A stretch of 64,000 nt of DNA from Liolophura sinensis (taxonomy: Eukaryota; Mollusca; Polyplacophora; Chitonida; Chitonidae). Location: the NCBI RefSeq assembly GCF_032854445.1, contig NC_088295.1:80564028-80628027 (forward strand), given 5' to 3'. The number at the start of each line of letters is the position of its first letter. Within the stretch, counting starts at the first letter, position 1. Below the pieces are notes generated by a model. The model saw only the letters and a program-made list of their open reading frames with translations. It was not told the origin of the DNA and did no database searches. The position numbers and the translations under genes were made by a program. Positions 24,301 to 36,000 of the stretch are shown piece by piece.

Positions 24301-26170
24301 GCAGGAACCCAGAGTCAGTCCAAGGCAAACTTCACCACAATCATCAGTGATACAGAGCCCAGTTGGTAATAGTTTGCAAGTACAAGAATCACAGGTTCCG
24401 CAGAAGGCAACGTCAGCTCCATCACCTTTGCCGGAAGACGGCAATAAGCAGTCAAAGAGCATGAAACAGATTTCCAAGCATGAGCCTATTCAAAGTCTGC
24501 TGGGCAACCATGCACCCAATGACATTCTGTATCTCATATGTAGAGTGTGTAATCAAACGTACGGTAGTCCCTATGGTTTCAGAAGGCACTTCCGGAACCA
24601 ACATAGATTTGAACCTCAGGCTCACCACACCCTCGTTCAAACCATATCGGAGACGCGGTCTGCACTTCACCCGCCAGGTTTGGAGGGCAGTGAAATGCCA
24701 CCAACCCTAGAAGTTCAGAGCTCACCAGGGTTGCAACATCCACCTGCAAACTCTGACGGTCAAATGGACAGACTGTTAGATATAGACCGACATTCCCCTG
24801 TGACCATAAGCGATTCACTACCAGAACAAAAAGGTGTTATCGCCAATGGCGTGGGTTCTGACAGTAGACCATCATCTGTCATGTCCGGTACAGAAGGTAA
24901 AAGTGATTCCAGTAGTGGAAGTGAGGACAAGTGTCTGAGCTCCAGGTCAAAGTTGTCAACAGATCCCGAAGATAGCCAAGAGCGCCGCTTCCTTAGTTGC
25001 CAAGAGTGTGGTGAGAAATTCCAACTAAATGATTTTGGACTTTACAAAAAGCACTGCAGGGCTCACGAGAAAGAGCGGCAAGGGAAATTTAAATGCACTG
25101 ATTGCAGGAGTTCTTTTTGTGAATCTCACCAAATGCAGGATCAGCAGTTCAGACAAGGGTCGACAGTGAAACGATCTCATTTGTGCCATTTGTGTAACCT
25201 GTTTTTTCCAAATTCTACCGCCTTAGCTCAGCATATTGAAATGGATCACAGACTGGAGGAGATACAGCAACATGAGCTCCGCCAACAGGCGATGCAACAG
25301 TGCGAATCTTACGAATGTATTCCATGTAAACAGCAGTTCAAAGATTTGCAAACATACGTTGAGCATCAGCAAGTATGTTTGTGTGCGTCAGACGAATCTA
25401 AGGGCAAAGGTGGAGAGGAGGAGAAGCTGCCAGCTCAGTCCTGTGCCTCAGTGGAGTCTCCAGACGCGTCGTTAGGGAGAAACGAGGATAGTCAACAAGC
25501 TGTCAAAAGCGGACCAAATTCCCCTGTAGTGAATACTGGAGATTTGGTATGGAAGAAGAAAAGTGCCATAAAACTGTCTCAGCCTGAAAGCAATTCCTCA
25601 CTGGCACCTGTATTTGTGAATGGTGACTCTAAGGATTCTACTGATGAGAGCGCCGACCTCTATCGCCACAAAAAGTTCAGTCGTCTCCCCGCGAAACGTC
25701 GAGACAGTGACCTGGAGTCTTTGGACAGTGTTTCAAGTAGTAGTAAGAAGATGAAACTAGATGTTCCACCTGTGGAAGAGGCGAGAAGGACATCATCATG
25801 CTCTTCCACCGCCCCAAGTCCTGCAGGTAGTTCAGTTAGGTCTGCCTGCAGTTCACCCAACAGTGCAATAGACGAACCATCCGTTAAAACGGACTTTAAG
25901 AAGCATTCTAAATTTGCCAAGGGCATGAAGTACGTGAGCGGTCTGAACACCAAAGGGGATGTTTCCCCATCTCCAGATGCTGGAAATTCTGGTTCCAAAA
26001 GTTTGCGGGACAAGTCTAAGTCTGATGAGGGAACTACCCGAGTGAAACGAGGAGATAGAAAAGACAAAAACAAGAAAAGTGGTGGGGACAAGGCCGAGGC
26101 CCGTCACCAACTCCCGTTTGTTTGGGATAGGGTCACCAGGAGCAAAGCTGTGAAACATGCGAAAAAATAA
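21293..26170 (+). CDS. Large C2H2 zinc-finger protein with CtBP-binding motif and Gln-Ala tract; probable transcriptional corepressor
   Basis: A 1625-residue protein in one exon. The start is the first in-frame ATG after a stop at 21260; G at +4 is favourable and T at -3 is not. Order of parts: MGQSTS N-terminus fitting an N-myristoylation consensus; acidic/Ser-rich region with short amphipathic helices at 69-77, 228-236, 377-385 and 812-823; His/Pro/Arg-rich low-complexity stretch about 400-760; PLDLSKKP at 775-782, the PxDLS motif that recruits CtBP; Gln-Ala tract 858-975; zinc fingers C1083-H1104, C1236-H1258, degenerate C1268-C1271-H1279, C1298-H1319 and a C2HC finger C1342-C1362; basic patches KRR 1468-1470 and KKMKLD 1485-1490; conserved-looking end [19 protein letters not shown]. 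Zinc fingers and nuclear signals imply a nuclear DNA- or chromatin-bound regulator, and PLDLS implies repression; both are inferences from motifs. I recognise no specific orthologue. The stop is followed by a plausible 3' UTR, so the C-terminus is probably complete. Confidence 0.95.
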   Translation: MGQSTSVERGTNSSVRQRSCLEKSLRDKEKFEYQKDSGATNKDNDNALDAESPDKGAQFFRGYHVKDRIDSLIEEYLTENTSTNDSDSEDNSHAVSSTEDPTQDPSSSSVNECDQVETQSVSANNSCDSKSNQNGLRASTPDGDRKFSVVDSTNAPPDSELNSSVDKSSHRAENLLKSGKMEGTSSLSMFARSQGKPHTLPLAKAMCGPNPSSDMPHWKSNTKKQIKLQTLIDKVLESSLGSPNQDDSAGLLKTLSEVENDEKEVNKLTSALKPKPVGMTGERLRDDHRSKPSVPKTAKVDLGCSKDDLENFKTHIKKAVSARYEREKPVNYPHINSPEPHMDHINAAKHKTVNIKSELPANYNHSRHQEMKGLVNVQQIIERVIKEADSHNEFGDDRKRTKVVPSPNVPYSVHPSHLHRDNMSHSVVTSRHNEVPRHSEPHNRHRDYHPAVSGYGVGPHSKVSEECKRSQPLYQHVDRHHNSMGANRDYRYNYGRSRPSHPQIPHSSPSRDMHPSRPQSTSYPSEPSAETSNRPDTYSQKSYKRHSPPPLVRIQDSQGAHVHRQQYPSKYPSDQCLPPPAKMRKDHFHELSESNVPTSRDMYRAGQRMHLTANPMHANSVRGPDNIHMRPIYPMPVQMGLQFRGTLGPLPGPRSAAWIGGAEHGAIPIQQMRHPHPGQPVHVTPRYPVSKHPNGMPQRLPTQMMPGMVRKSPVPPHSMGHPTHTSNPSPSVSNDLKHRPPGSITKGTAPPPVEPSQPPVVEQERRPGRSTEELPLDLSKKPSSTPSPAASSDGQDSGRLPNGEPNCMSTHIKSLEESVEKYFHDYSRSKVPLDRLPMSEGEHQIYLQHRLMAEAHHAQAQAQVHVNAQAQAHVHAQAQAHAYAIAQAQAHAHAQEQAHPQAQVQAQAQVQAQAHVRAQTQPQAQIQVQAQIQAHAQAQAQAQAQAQAQAQAQAQAQAQAQAQAQAQAQAQAQAQSFQMHSPNMRERTPSRDPSYSNSPRPQRQEPRVSPRQTSPQSSVIQSPVGNSLQVQESQVPQKATSAPSPLPEDGNKQSKSMKQISKHEPIQSLLGNHAPNDILYLICRVCNQTYGSPYGFRRHFRNQHRFEPQAHHTLVQTISETRSALHPPGLEGSEMPPTLEVQSSPGLQHPPANSDGQMDRLLDIDRHSPVTISDSLPEQKGVIANGVGSDSRPSSVMSGTEGKSDSSSGSEDKCLSSRSKLSTDPEDSQERRFLSCQECGEKFQLNDFGLYKKHCRAHEKERQGKFKCTDCRSSFCESHQMQDQQFRQGSTVKRSHLCHLCNLFFPNSTALAQHIEMDHRLEEIQQHELRQQAMQQCESYECIPCKQQFKDLQTYVEHQQVCLCASDESKGKGGEEEKLPAQSCASVESPDASLGRNEDSQQAVKSGPNSPVVNTGDLVWKKKSAIKLSQPESNSSLAPVFVNGDSKDSTDESADLYRHKKFSRLPAKRRDSDLESLDSVSSSSKKMKLDVPPVEEARRTSSCSSTAPSPAGSSVRSACSSPNSAIDEPSVKTDFKKHSKFAKGMKYVSGLNTKGDVSPSPDAGNSGSKSLRDKSKSDEGTTRVKRGDRKDKNKKSGGDKAEARHQLPFVWDRVTRSKAVKHAKK
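23864..24217 (+). repeat. Coding Gln-Ala dipeptide repeat (hexanucleotide array)
   Basis: It encodes residues 858-975. The 5' two-thirds are degenerate, with His, Val, Ile, Pro and Thr interspersed. From about 24097 the array is an almost pure alternation of CAGGCC, CAGGCT and CAGGCA, so the 3' part expanded most recently. Other frames across the pure part are also dipeptide-like, which creates spurious ORFs on both strands. Confidence 0.97.
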
Positions 26171-26920
26171 GTGCTTTTGTTGTGTGTATATAATGGTTAA
26201 GTGTGTGACCGATTTTACTACGTACATCCTGTCCCCTGGCGACAGGCTCTGTTGGATCAGTGTTTGTGCTGTGTACGAGAGACAGACTTCATGCTTATGT
26301 GATGGAATACTATATATACGGCTTGGTGAAACAGTGGACATTTTGGTGGATTACACTATCTTATGGTGCTTTTACTAAGAGAATCACACGATTTATGTAT
26401 TTCTCTATAAAACTTTCTCTATGTCGTTTTAAACGTCATTATTGATGTGTACAGGTTTGATGCATTGAGAAGTGACAATCAGCGCGACAGCGTGTCTTGT
26501 AATGAAGGCTAGAGGTGAGGTTTACCGTGAACTGGACCGTGCGATGGAGGAACTCTGTCATGCATTGGTTTATTAGGCTGACAGATGAGTAGTTCGTCAT
26601 TTCAAACGTAACGATTCAGGTTTCACTCTTGTACAGATAATTGCATATGGATAGCTCAAATATGGCAATATTTCCGCTCTTTCTGCTTTTCTACCAGTAA
26701 TCGATTCTTTAATGTAGTGTTCCAAAGTCTGTTTCTAAATCTTGTGTTTTCCCATAACTAAAGTGTGACTATGTAATTCATGTTTAACGGTGGTTCAGTC
26801 TCCGCTATATCCCCAGCCAGTAGTTCATAACCAGTATGCGAATAGAGCTGTTGTCCCATATGTTACCAGTTCACGTTAACATTCTCTTTTCCTGAAAATA
26901 AATGTGTGGATACGAAAAAA
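26171..26920 (+). other. 3' UTR of the zinc-finger gene
   Basis: Follows the TAA at 26168-26170, with no splice donor or continuing frame evident. It ends near an AATAAA at 26897 and an A-tract at 26915-26923. A longer form using an AATAAA at 28315 is possible. Confidence 0.6.
26897..26902 (+). promoter_or_regulatory. Poly(A) signal AATAAA
   Basis: Canonical hexamer 727 bases after the stop codon. Cleavage would fall around 26913-26925. The genomic A-tract there could also prime cDNA internally, so a transcript end is needed to confirm it. Confidence 0.55.
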
Positions 26921-28851
26921 AAATGTAATTTGTAACTTGTTGAAAAACGTGGTGAATTCGGACCATGCTTGCCTACTACCTGCAATTGATATACAACTCA
27001 TTCTGACTGGTCATTGCTGATTTAACTTGTACAGACGCTTCGAGTGCTTGTTCTAGCAGATGGTGAATTGCCTGAGAGTACTAGCAGTTGTACACATAAT
27101 TGTACGTTATTCATGTTGAGCGAATGTTATCATTTACTCCATTAACTGGTTTCCAGTATAACTCACGAAACCCCATCATTCACCCATCGAGTGATCTATC
27201 GTTTGCTTTTTTGTGTAGATTAGTTGGACTTGTTGCAAGTTCATTTGATTGTTTTTCAAGATTATATATAAGGGCAGCTACTAATACAGACACGGGCTTC
27301 TCTTGACCTAACGACGGCTGTGAGATGGGCAGGGCTAGCTGTCTGTCCCTGGCCTGAAACAACTTAGAATGTACCTTCACGGAGATCACTGATCGCATGG
27401 CTGTTCAGTGAACATCATCAGAATATAGTAATTATGGGGAAACAGATGTCGCTCAGAAAACATTCATAGTTCTGTTTTTCTTTTTCTCTGTTTTTTTTTT
27501 TAGGACATTGGTTACCTGTAATTTTGTCGGGAGATATGTAACGGTAAAATGCCAAGGTAAAGTCGTTCTTTTTTCCTTTTGCATTTAACAGACGTTATTT
27601 TACAGGCACATTTCAGACGACTGTATACCATGAAGGCATATTAGCTTTACCTTCATGACGGTGCTGCCTAGTGATTGGTAGTCACGGATTTATGTCGCAT
27701 TTCGATCGCGGATCTGGGTCTCCGGAGAGATGTATACCTCACGTTGTGAATGGTGTCTTACATTGTATAGTTTAACTGTTGATTCTGTACACCTATTTAA
27801 TATTGTTACCATTCCTTCTCCAAAAAACCTGTACTCATTACATGGCGATCACGTGAGAGTTGTTATTCTGTTGACTTAGAATGCTTTTCCGACAAGACTG
27901 GTTTTTTTCACCGAGGTGAATAGATTTGTGTTACGAGTAATCTAATATTGGGTTTTGTTGTGCTCTGGCTGAAAGCCTATTTTATCGTTGTAATGCGGCA
28001 ATTATAAACCGGAATCCACGTGATTAATTGGTTTGACGATATAGTTTCTTCTGTTGCCATGCAACACATTCTTGTACCATGAAAGATCTCTGTTGTTGTT
28101 GTTTGTCGTGGGCTGTGGTTTTCACAGTGGGAATGACTGCAAAATTAGTCGGGGTCGATCCTTATTGTGACTATGAAGGCTGTTCTGTGTTAAATTACAG
28201 CGAAATAAGCTGTCAAAATAAAGTATCACATGTTGGTTGGACGAACGTTGTTGTGTTTTTCATTTCTTTTGATTTATGTCAGTCGTATCACGGTGACATG
28301 TTTGGAACAGGAACCGAATAAAATTAGATACAATGTGATGCCGTGTTTATATACATTCAGAATCGTCGCTGATTGGCTGGTGTGACAAACGGGTAAATTC
28401 ATGGTATTCATATCCGAAGTAAAACTTTAGCTAGAGACTTCCTTTCAAACGTGACAAAGAGAGCAGGAGTTCAAACAGGAAGCCCAATCTCCACTGTCGG
28501 TCACCTAGCGTCGAGCTACATTTCGTTGGTATATTCTCCATGATTTTGAACAGGTGTGGCATTATTTATAGTGAATGGTCTAGGTCAAGTTTACAAATAT
28601 CATATTCCATCTCCCAAGAAAAAACATCAATTCTCAAGTAATGTCGCGTAGGCCTTGGTGGGGGATGCGAGCATCAGTTTGTATCTTTAATTGCATGGAT
28701 GCCTGTAAATGAATTGTTCTTGTACTTCCAACACTTGTAGCTTGACATATTCCCCACGTGCAGGTGAAATTATGTAAGGCCTTACACTTGATGTGATGCG
28801 TCTGATCGTTATCGTGTACAAGCCATAGAAACGTACAGATGCTAAAAGCCT

Positions 28852-28869
28852 ACTACTGACGTCAGTAGT
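28852..28869. promoter_or_regulatory. Perfect 18-bp palindrome centred on a CRE (TGACGTCA)
   Basis: ACTACTGACGTCAGTAGT equals its own reverse complement. The centre is the full cAMP-response element bound by CREB/ATF-type bZIP dimers. Function is inferred from the motif alone. Confidence 0.45.
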
Positions 28870-29637
28870 GGCGTTCAAAGAGGATTAAGTGCAAAATTTA
28901 GAGCAAATAATATCCAGAGCTCACACAATGTGTAATGTGCAGATGGTTAGGAATACATCTGAGGGTTGCACATAGCACTTGTGTTCATTTTCATAATTTG
29001 ATATGGCCATTAGATCAGATAAACGTAAATTAAAGTGATGGGAGTTGGCTGCAATTTCATCTAATCCCTGGCGTGGTTGGTTAAGGCTAACGTCGTCACA
29101 TTGCGCAAAACCCGCGGAGGAGGTTCCTGACATTTGGTTTAGGACCGTCTTAAACTTTCCCCTAACTTACATGTGCAATATCCCCAGCAAGTTGCTGATT
29201 AACTCATTAATGACATGTTCAGAACGGGTGTTTGTCAACATGGTCATTTGGGTCTCTGACGTCAAACACCTGTCAAGGACAGCAGTCATAAAGTACTCGG
29301 TTTATCACAGAAGCCTCGTGTAGTGATGGTGAACGTGGCTCTCTGTCAAGGGACTTCTGCATCATAGCACTTATAAAGGAAGGGATTTCCATTTACCGGT
29401 ACATAAAGTAGCACTCTACAAGGAAGTTAATTCATAAGCTTTTTACCGCACGGGTGGATGTGCATTAACTCGTATACTACTCCATATCCGATCTACGTCG
29501 TGGGCCTAGTTATTTAAACAAAAAGAAAAGAAAGAAATGACCGATGGCAAGTGCAAGTCTTGCTAAATGGCGTGGCTTTAGACGGAAATGGGTCTGATCA
29601 GATCAGATCTTTACATACATGTAGATGAGGAATATCT

Positions 29638-29673
29638 CCCCAACATGTCGTTAAGTCATAACCATTCATTCAT
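29638..29673 (+). repeat. Relic of a repeat tail (GTTAAGTCATAACCATTCATTC type)
   Basis: Resembles the sharper copy at 52575-52626 (GACGTTAAGCCATAATCATT then ATTC repeats), a 3' tail typical of another molluscan SINE type. Only the end is recognisable. Confidence 0.45.
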
Positions 29674-30810
29674 CTCCACAGCATAGTGTGACCTTTTGTC
29701 ATGCCACGTTATTTCAATGTCACGTCTGTAAACGTCTGTAAACAGTGTGTCTCCCCTAAAAATGCAGGCAAATCGAGGAATCGCCTAATTCCGAATACAG
29801 ATTGATCTGTTCAATTAGTCATATTAGAAAATCACCGGTTTGGCTATGTTGTCTGTATATCTCTGTTATTTCTATTATTTCATGTTGGGGTGGGTTGCAT
29901 TCAGTACAGTCCCGTTCTCTGACATGGAGATAAAGTTGCTACCAATGTTCTCTGGGTCTAGGTGGACTCGCCATTCTTTCTATGGACAAATCTAACTCTT
30001 GGCCTTGCACTCGTCGGTTCATTTACTATAGGACAGTCCGTCGGACTGATTTGAAATTTTTATCAATTGGAAGGGCCTATCGGCGAAGTAGATAAAATAG
30101 CCAATCAGAAAAGCACATGATAGAAAAATCGATGGATGAATCCATCCGTCCCAGGAACGAACCAGTATAATTCGTGCAAGAAGATGAAACATTAATCTTG
30201 AGCCAAAATTTCAATTAAATGTTCAGTAAACACATCAGTAGATCAATCCAACAAACAAACCAGTCAGTTTTAAAAATTCTTCAGATGCTGAACATGCGAT
30301 ATTAGCCAGCTGAGTGTTTGGGCAGCGGTATTGAATTTCATGTCGCAATAATCGATTCCGGTAAGCTCGAACTTCGGGTGACCTGTGCTGAACACCACCA
30401 ATAGTTACTGGACCAGCTGGGATATCCCTCATATGGCGTTCTTTCGCTACAAGCTCAACAAAAAAAACGGGCTGATGACAGCAAAGTGCGTGAAGAATAT
30501 TCTCCTTAACTTGTGCGATATTTTGAGTTGTGCTAAGCTCAATTAATGGCGTACGTCATTCGGAAATCAAATATCAAATAAACCGCACAAACACGCTGTG
30601 TGCCCTTGATAAACTGGCTATTTAAGTGTTAAGAGAAGCACATGCGGCTATTTGTTCATCCATCATAATTGTAAAACATCTAAGCACGTCATTAAACAAT
30701 TATGCATCATGTATGTACGTCAACTTTCACAGTATCGTTTTACACTGCATGCATGGGCGATATACTTCACGCTTGAGGATCGCTTCACTGCTGCATTTCC
30801 GTGTAGGCCC

Positions 30811-31690
30811 CTATTTCTGAGAAAACCATGAAATTTGCGTAGACGATGTTGTCTTCTCTTTTATTTGCGAATCTGGAAAAACCCCTGTTATCTAGTCAGA
30901 TTTTGTTCCCTTCTCCACTTTTATCTCCATTTCTGAGGACACCATGATATCTGGGTAGACGTTGTTCCCTTCTCCTCTTTTATCTCCATTTCTGAGGACA
31001 CCATGATATCTGGGTAGACGTTGTTCCCTTCTCCTCTTTTATCTCCAAATCTGAGGACACCATGATATCTGGGTAGACGTTGTTCCCTTCTCCACTTTTA
31101 TCTCCATTTCTGAGAACACCATGATATCCGGGTAGACGTTGTTCCCTTCTCCACTTTTATCTCCATTTCTGAGGACACCATGATATCTGGATAGACGTTG
31201 TTCCCTTCTCCTCTTTTATCTCCAAATCTGAGGACACCATGATATCTGGGTAGACGTTGTTCCCTTCTCCACTTATATCTTCATTTCTAAGGACACCATG
31301 ATATCTGGGTAGACGTTGTTCCCTTCTCCACTTTTATCTCCATTTCTGAGGACACCATGATATCTGGATAGACGTTGTTCCCTTCTCCTCTTTTATCTCC
31401 AAATCTGAGGACACCATGATATCTGGGTAGACGTTTTTCCCTTCTCCTCTTTTATCTCCAAATCTGAGGACGTCATGATAATTTGGCAGACGTTGTTCTC
31501 CTCTCCTCTTTTAACTCCAAATCTGACGACTGTATGTTATTTATGCAGACGTTGTTCCCTTCTCTTTTATCTCCAAATTTAAGGACTGTATGATATTTGA
31601 GTAGAGTTTGTTCTCCTCTCCTCTTTCATTTCCCAATCTAAGAACTCCATGATATTTGGACAGACATGGTTTTTTCCCCTCTTTTTCCGG
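30811..31690. repeat. Minisatellite array, about 59-bp units, about 14 copies
   Basis: Core units contain ACACCATGATATCTGGGTAG followed by ACGTTGTTCCCTTCTCC and a pyrimidine run ending TTTTATCTCC. The central units are nearly identical. The first unit and the last four are degenerate, the usual picture of an array homogenised in the middle. Two variants alternate (ATTTCTGAGG and AAATCTGAGG). Confidence 0.95.
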
Positions 31691-31926
31691 TACAGGCCTG
31701 TACGATTAAATTGTGGTTTCCTTTATAAAGTAAGACGATGGTAATTGATACGTATAGATTTAATGAGCGTGCATCAAAAATGCATTCTTTCACCATAATT
31801 GACCACTGCCAATGGGTTTATGGTTTATGTGCTATCGTACCTCTTTTCTGTGACGAATTCGGGAGTATTATGAACCATGGAGTAAACCACCTTGAACAAA
31901 CATTAATTAGCCTTCAAAGCTGGGTA

Positions 31927-32078
31927 GGTCTCTCAGCAACCTGCGGATGGTCGTCGGTTTCCCCTGGGGTCTACCGGATTTCTTCCCACCATAATGCTAT
32001 TTCTTCCCACCATAATGCTATAAGTGAAATATTCTTGAGTACGGCGTAAAACACCAATCAAATAAATAAATAAATAAA
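31927..32078 (+). repeat. 5'-truncated SINE with 13-bp target-site duplication
   Basis: Flanked by TCAAAGCTGGGTA at 31914-31926 and 32079-32091. It holds only the 3' half of the family, from CAGCAACCTGCGGATGGTCG to the AAATA tail. A short internal block (TTCTTCCCACCATAATGCTA) is duplicated in tandem. Confidence 0.93.
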
Positions 32079-32091
32079 TCAAAGCTGGGTA

Positions 32092-34756
32092 CATGCTTTC
32101 CAACAAATGCCCGCACAAGAGCAGATTTAGAGAACGATAGATCTGGCAAATTTTCTTGCCTTGGTGATGTAAGTCTGAGTGAATCTTTTGCATAATGGTT
32201 ACCATGGAGTTTATCTTTGACCTGTAGTACCTGAAGAGAAAGCATGTTTTGCTATCAAAATAGTTTTCAATGACTGGCTAGGTATATTTAAAAAAAATTG
32301 TAAAATCGAAGGTTATGGGGAAAGGCCACGAATCGGCTGTTAAGAGTGCAAAAATTCACCGTCTCATGTGAAGTAACACCAAAACAAAACAAGTGAGTGC
32401 ATAGTTGTTTCAGTTGTAACCGGTAAAATTATGTTAATATCTTTTTATCATGAAACCAAGTTGGATTACCTGTCCCACATTGACTGATCAGACGATTGTT
32501 AACACAATTATCCAAACAGTGACATAGTCAATGGAAAATATAGCACGATCCAGATTGAACTGTCAAACCTTTTTATCTTTTTGACTGAACTCTGGTCAGA
32601 ATTTTGTACTCTAATGACAGATAACTTCATGCTCGTCTAACGTTATTTACTCTAAGTGTACGTTGATAAACTCAGTCATCATCCATGTGGCCAAACTTGT
32701 TCGTGATAGTGTCTCATGAGAGTCTGATGTGGTTTAAACTGTAATGGTATCGGCTGTTATATGTGGCCCCTAAGGCATTGAAAAAAAAATGACCTCAAAA
32801 CTACAGGAGATAGGAGCCTTGTCTTGTTTGTCGGACTGAGTAAACACGTGGTCGTGACGAACTGGTCTCCCGCTGTCACGTTTCTTATCTCATATAGATA
32901 CCAGCACACCCCAACAGATGATGTTAGACCATTAAGGCCTGCTGTACTTAGCTTCTCAAAATGTCTTTTTGTAATACAGGCACAGAGAAACATTAGTACC
33001 GACATACAAACAATTTCCCAAGATGATCAGTTCATGCATGGACATATATTATATATAATTAACCCATATTTCAGGTGCTGCTGTGTTCATAATTACAGAC
33101 CTACATGTACATAGAGTAACTATTATAAAATTAGCCCAATTGTACCGTCACAGTATTTTATTGGCATAACCTATCGCACGGAATTTTTTTTTACATGCAA
33201 TTCACATATCCCAAATGACGTTTGGTGCAAGCGTCGCCACGTCTATGCCCTGATATACATGTACATGTAAAACGTTTCAAGAAACACAGGCCTAAACCAC
33301 TGCGATTGTGATGACAGTAATTTATGCAAAGAGCTGATGTGCCTGGGACAAAACCGCCGCTATGTGCACGTTGATGACATTTTAGTGGTGTGCTTGACGA
33401 TAGCGCCTTCAGCTGTCCTCACTCTTACATGACTTGTTTGTTTGCAGGATGTTTCAAGGCCACGTAAATTATACATGCCCCGACCGCAGGCACCATCGGA
33501 ACACACAGCCCACGTTTGAAATTGCCACCAGATATGGACTCATTACCAGGCCGACCAGAACAGAAAATGTGCTGGTAAATTATGACGCTGTTGTATAAGA
33601 TAAAGTCGGCGGAATGGACAGAGACAAAAGTCATTACTTACAATCTAGTCCATAAGCCTTATAAGGTCAATGTCTATACTTTTCTTCACGTTTTGTAGGA
33701 CAGTTGACTGATGCTTCTAAACATGGCAGACCAGTGCTACTCAACCTGAAATGATTAACTGCAATTTGATATCAAGATCGCGGATTTGATTAAGTAACAT
33801 CTCCTTCCAATAAATCACCGAATCGTCGATACATGTAAATTCCCCGACAATGGTTTTGAGATTTTAGAACCTTTTTGCCATGTTCAAGGTTAACAATGAT
33901 TGGGTTTTGGACTGGAATATCGACATTGCCAGATATCGAAGAAACAAGTCTCGACCAGCACGAACGTCCTTCACCTTGGTTGCCAGGAACAGTTTTTGTC
34001 TACAATGCCCATTGGCTGTGAACAACGTGATCAATCTGAGGTATTATCCCCGGAAAGTAAAGTCTGAGAGTGCCTGGCGTCTCTAAGGGATCGATACATC
34101 AGCAACGATACCTCAGTCAAACCGACACTTGTTACAGACACACGTGACGTGGTCTAAGCCAGCAGAAGTAGGTCTCAGCTAGCGTCAGTACCGTCAATGC
34201 TGTCCCAAAGATAAGCTCAAGAGATGCCAATTGAACAAGGTCTAATTCGACCAATAGCATCAAAAATGTCAGCACGAGCAAGTAGATACAGCTTGACTTG
34301 ATCATGAATTGTCATCATGGGCAAAAAAGGATAAGCGACCAATAACAAATCTAAAAAATATCTCATATATAATCTGTGGCTGTGTACATTAATAACTCAA
34401 TCCATCCAACTGTGAAAGATTGAAAAAATTGAAAAAAAAGTTACCCGGCGTGAAATGAAAGAAGTTCCACAAACAAACACATCAAAATATGTGGAGGCAT
34501 GTGTCAACATTACTCCGTCAGAAACACCATTTTGTCAAAAAACGATGACCAGTTTCATTGTTGTTCTCATTTTATCAATACCATATACAATTAACAACAC
34601 AAATGCATTTTATGTTCATTATAAAAAATAAAGTATACCATAATTGTCAAAGGAGTATCTCTCGTGAAGATGGGAAACGCTAGTGGCTGTACGGAAGTTA
34701 CGCCATAGCAATTATCCCTCTAAGGATCGACAGAACAATGACCAAGTCACGTTGTC
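32092..34756. other. Intergenic, no firm gene
   Basis: CpG-normal sequence with short unsupported frames. The one exon-like segment (33448-33598) is listed separately. A 68-codon ORF at 33880-34086 has no recognisable domain. Confidence 0.45.
33448..33598 (+). other. Possible exon, product unknown
   Basis: A T-rich acceptor (CTTGTTTGTTTGCAG) precedes 33448. From there one frame runs 23 codons to a TGA at 33517-33519 (starting DVSRPRKLYMPRPQAP) and could be a terminal exon. Another frame starts with ATG at 33449, runs 49 codons to 33598 and crosses a possible donor (GTAAAT) at about 33574. Composition is protein-like in both, but neither matches anything I know, and no partner exon was found. 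Confidence 0.2.
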
Positions 34757-36000
34757 CTGGCGGCCACGTCGCCACGTTGTCCTGACTTATATGTACGTAA
34801 TCAGGTTTTTCTGACACATTTGTAGTTACATTGATCTGTCACTAATGTAGTCACGTTGTTCAGACTCTCATGTAGTAACGTTGTTCTGACACTCATATAG
34901 TGACGTTGTTCTGTCACTCATGTAGCCACGTTGTTCTGTCACTCAGGTATTAATGCTGTTCAAACTCTCATGTAGTCGCAATGTCCTGACACTCATGTAG
35001 TCACGTTGTTCTGTCACTCGTGTAGTCACGTTGTTCTCAGTCTCATGTAGTCACGTTGTTATGACTCTCATATAGTCACGTTGTTCTGATTCTCATGTAG
35101 TAACGTTGTTCTCATACTCATGTAGTCACCTTGTTTTAACTATCACTATGATGTAATCGCGATGTTCTCACACTCATGTACTCATGTTGTTCTGGCTCGT
35201 GTAGTCATGTTGTTCTGACTCTCGTGTAGTCACTTTGCTATGTCACTTATGTAGTCACGTTGTTCTGGCTCTCATGTAGTCACGTTGTTATGACTCTCAT
35301 ATAGTCACGTTGTTCTGATTCTCATGTAGTAACGTTGTTCTCATACTCATGTAGTCACGATGTTTTAACTATCACTATGATGTAATCGCGATGTTCTCAC
35401 ACTCATATAGTCATGTTGTTCTGGCTCGTGTAGTCATGCTGTTCTGACTTTCATATGGTCATGTTGTTCTGACTCTCGTGTAGTCACTTTGCTTTGTCAC
35501 TTATGTAGTCACGTTGTTCTGGCTCTCATGTAGTCATGCTGTTCTGACTCTCACTATAATGTAGTCAAGATGTTCTGACCCTGATGCAGCAACGTTGATC
35601 TAACTCTCATATATAGTCACGATGTTCTGAAACGTTGTTCTGGCTCTCATGCAGTCGCATTGTTCTCATACTCATGTAGTCACGTTGTCCTGACTCTCAT
35701 GTAGTCACGTTGTTCTCACACTCATGCAGTCACGTTGCTCTGACATTCATGAAGTTACTTTGTTCTGACCGTGATGCAGTCACGCTGATCTGACTCTCAT
35801 ATATAGTCACGATGTACTGAAACCCATGTAGTCACGTTGTCCTACTCCCATGTAGTCACGTTGTCCCGACATGTTGTTCTGACTATTATGCAGAGCGTTA
35901 TCCTGACTCTCGTGTATAGTGAAGTTGTTCTCACACTCATGCAGTCATGTTGATTTCTTGCTCACGCAGTCACGTTTTTCTGATTCACAACGTTGTCAAA
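34757..36000. repeat. Minisatellite array, about 25-bp units
   Basis: Some 45-50 degenerate units of the form TCATGTAGTCACGTTGTTCT plus GACTC. A larger block of about 230 bases is itself duplicated (first copy from about 35045, second from about 35275), showing higher-order amplification. Confidence 0.93.

Larger units (their letters stand above)
26921..30810. other. 3' flank / intergenic, no gene supported
   Basis: CpG-normal sequence. It contains a second AATAAA at 28315-28320 that could end a longer 3' UTR and overlaps the stop of an 80-codon ORF (28079-28321). That ORF's Cys-rich, hydrophobic start is not enough to call a gene. A CRE-containing palindrome and a SINE tail relic are listed separately. 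Confidence 0.5.

Noticed and set aside
28079-28321. 80-codon ORF with Cys-rich hydrophobic start, stop overlapping an AATAAA
   Set aside because: It could mimic a small secreted peptide, but there is no promoter, the cleavage-site region is poor and no family match is known to me. It more likely lies in a long 3' UTR or flank.
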